From Bacteroidota bacterium (GTDB lineage Bacteria; Bacteroidota; Bacteroidia; Chitinophagales; Chitinophagaceae): a stretch of 64,000 nt of DNA. Under the pieces are notes generated by a model. The model was given only the letters and a program-made list of their open reading frames with translations, had not been told where the DNA came from and did no database searches. This document shows positions 63,791 to 64,000 of this stretch, one piece after another; the first letter of the stretch is position 1; each line of letters opens with the position of its first letter. The translations under genes were made by a program, and so were the position numbers. The DNA lies in assembly GCA_026391455.1 (NCBI GenBank), contig JAPLEH010000043.1, forward strand, positions 83,444 through 147,443. The letters run 5' to 3'.

Positions 63791-63823
63791 AACTCCTGCC
63801 GGAAAGTGGCGGGAGTTTTTTTT
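63791..63823 (+). terminator. Terminator after the M1 peptidase gene
   Basis: AACTCCTGCC (63791-63800) and GGCGGGAGTT (63808-63817) pair with one mismatch around a seven-base loop, followed by a T tract. It lies about 190 bp after the stop codon. Confidence 0.85.
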
Positions 63824-63903
63824 ATTGGTAGTGAAAAGTAAACGGATTGAAACCATTATTGTCCGGGGAAAGTTTTTGCAAAACCCTGAAACATTGCCCC
63901 AGA

Positions 63904-63996
63904 GCGGGTTCTAGCCCCTCTCCTTTGGGGTTTCTGAGTTCGCACAACGTGCGGATGAAAGAAACGCGCGTAGCGCTTGGGGAGGGGTCTGAATTG
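63904..63996. repeat. Imperfect inverted repeat with island-type CGCACAACGTGC core
   Basis: AGCCCCTCTCC (about 63912) and GGGGAGGGGTCT (about 63980) form imperfect outer arms. Between them is TTCGCACAACGTGCGGAT, which matches the outer end of element A (TTTCGCACAACGTGCAGG at 41074-41090). This suggests that the same class of repeat end also occurs outside the island. Confidence 0.5.
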
Positions 63997-64000
63997 ATTT

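Noticed and set aside
1..64000. CRISPR array, rRNA and tRNA genes
   Set aside because: No regularly spaced repeats with unique spacers, and no stretch with the T-loop and CCA pattern of a tRNA or conserved rRNA segments was noticed. A covariance search was not possible here.

Overview
The window reads as a chromosomal segment of a Bacteroidota bacterium, most likely of the Chitinophagaceae type. This rests on gene content: a DUF3467 tail, a DUF4476 protein, a fused E1 alpha/beta dehydrogenase, a FISUMP-domain protein and a secreted M1 peptidase with a type IX secretion C-terminus. It also rests on promoter style: several start regions carry TTTG-N19/20-TAnnTTTG elements in place of E. coli-type -35/-10 boxes, and Shine-Dalgarno sequences are weak. 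No tRNA, rRNA, CRISPR array, transposase or integrase gene was recognised.

Region 1 (1-32713) is conserved backbone. It holds radC; the classic prs-rplY-pth group; an FAH-family hydrolase; the fused E1 dehydrogenase; a secreted caspase-like protein with an EF-hand-like loop and two Tudor-knot-like repeats; aspS with a membrane protein behind it; an MtfA-like peptidase; a ThiO-like FAD oxidoreductase; two giant tandem alpha-2-macroglobulin paralogues of about 2050-2070 residues; a DUF4476 protein; sucD; a small lipoprotein; mlaF-mlaE; and a malic enzyme with a phosphotransacetylase-like domain. Terminators and several promoters are visible.

Region 2 (about 32830-54450) is an accessory island. 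Apart from one block at 45-47 kb, every gene lies on the minus strand and nearly all are small secreted, lipoprotein or hypothetical proteins. At least eight intergenic gaps hold a 70-225 bp imperfect palindrome with AAC/GTT-type ends. One end sits at or just after the stop codon of one gene and the other end 10-25 bp before the next start. This is the layout of integron cassettes with attC sites, without a visible integrase (CALIN-like). Larger, very AT-rich units are a five-gene ABC transporter/methyltransferase/membrane-protein operon, a PIN-nuclease-GHKL-ATPase fusion and a two-gene unit with a DUF4145-like protein; the last two are candidate defence genes. The 45-47 kb block holds a plus-strand helical/carboxypeptidase-regulatory protein and a degenerate 21-bp (seven-codon) tandem repeat.

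Region 3 (54450-64000) returns to plus-strand genes: a 75-residue protein, about 1 kb without a gene, a FAD-dependent amino-oxidase-like enzyme overlapping a GT-C-like membrane protein with a TPR tail, and a 1190-residue secreted M1 metallopeptidase with Ig-like repeats and a sorting domain. Short tandem repeats containing GAATGG overlap the stop codons of two of these genes, and another island-type repeat end (CGCACAACGTGC) lies near the right edge.
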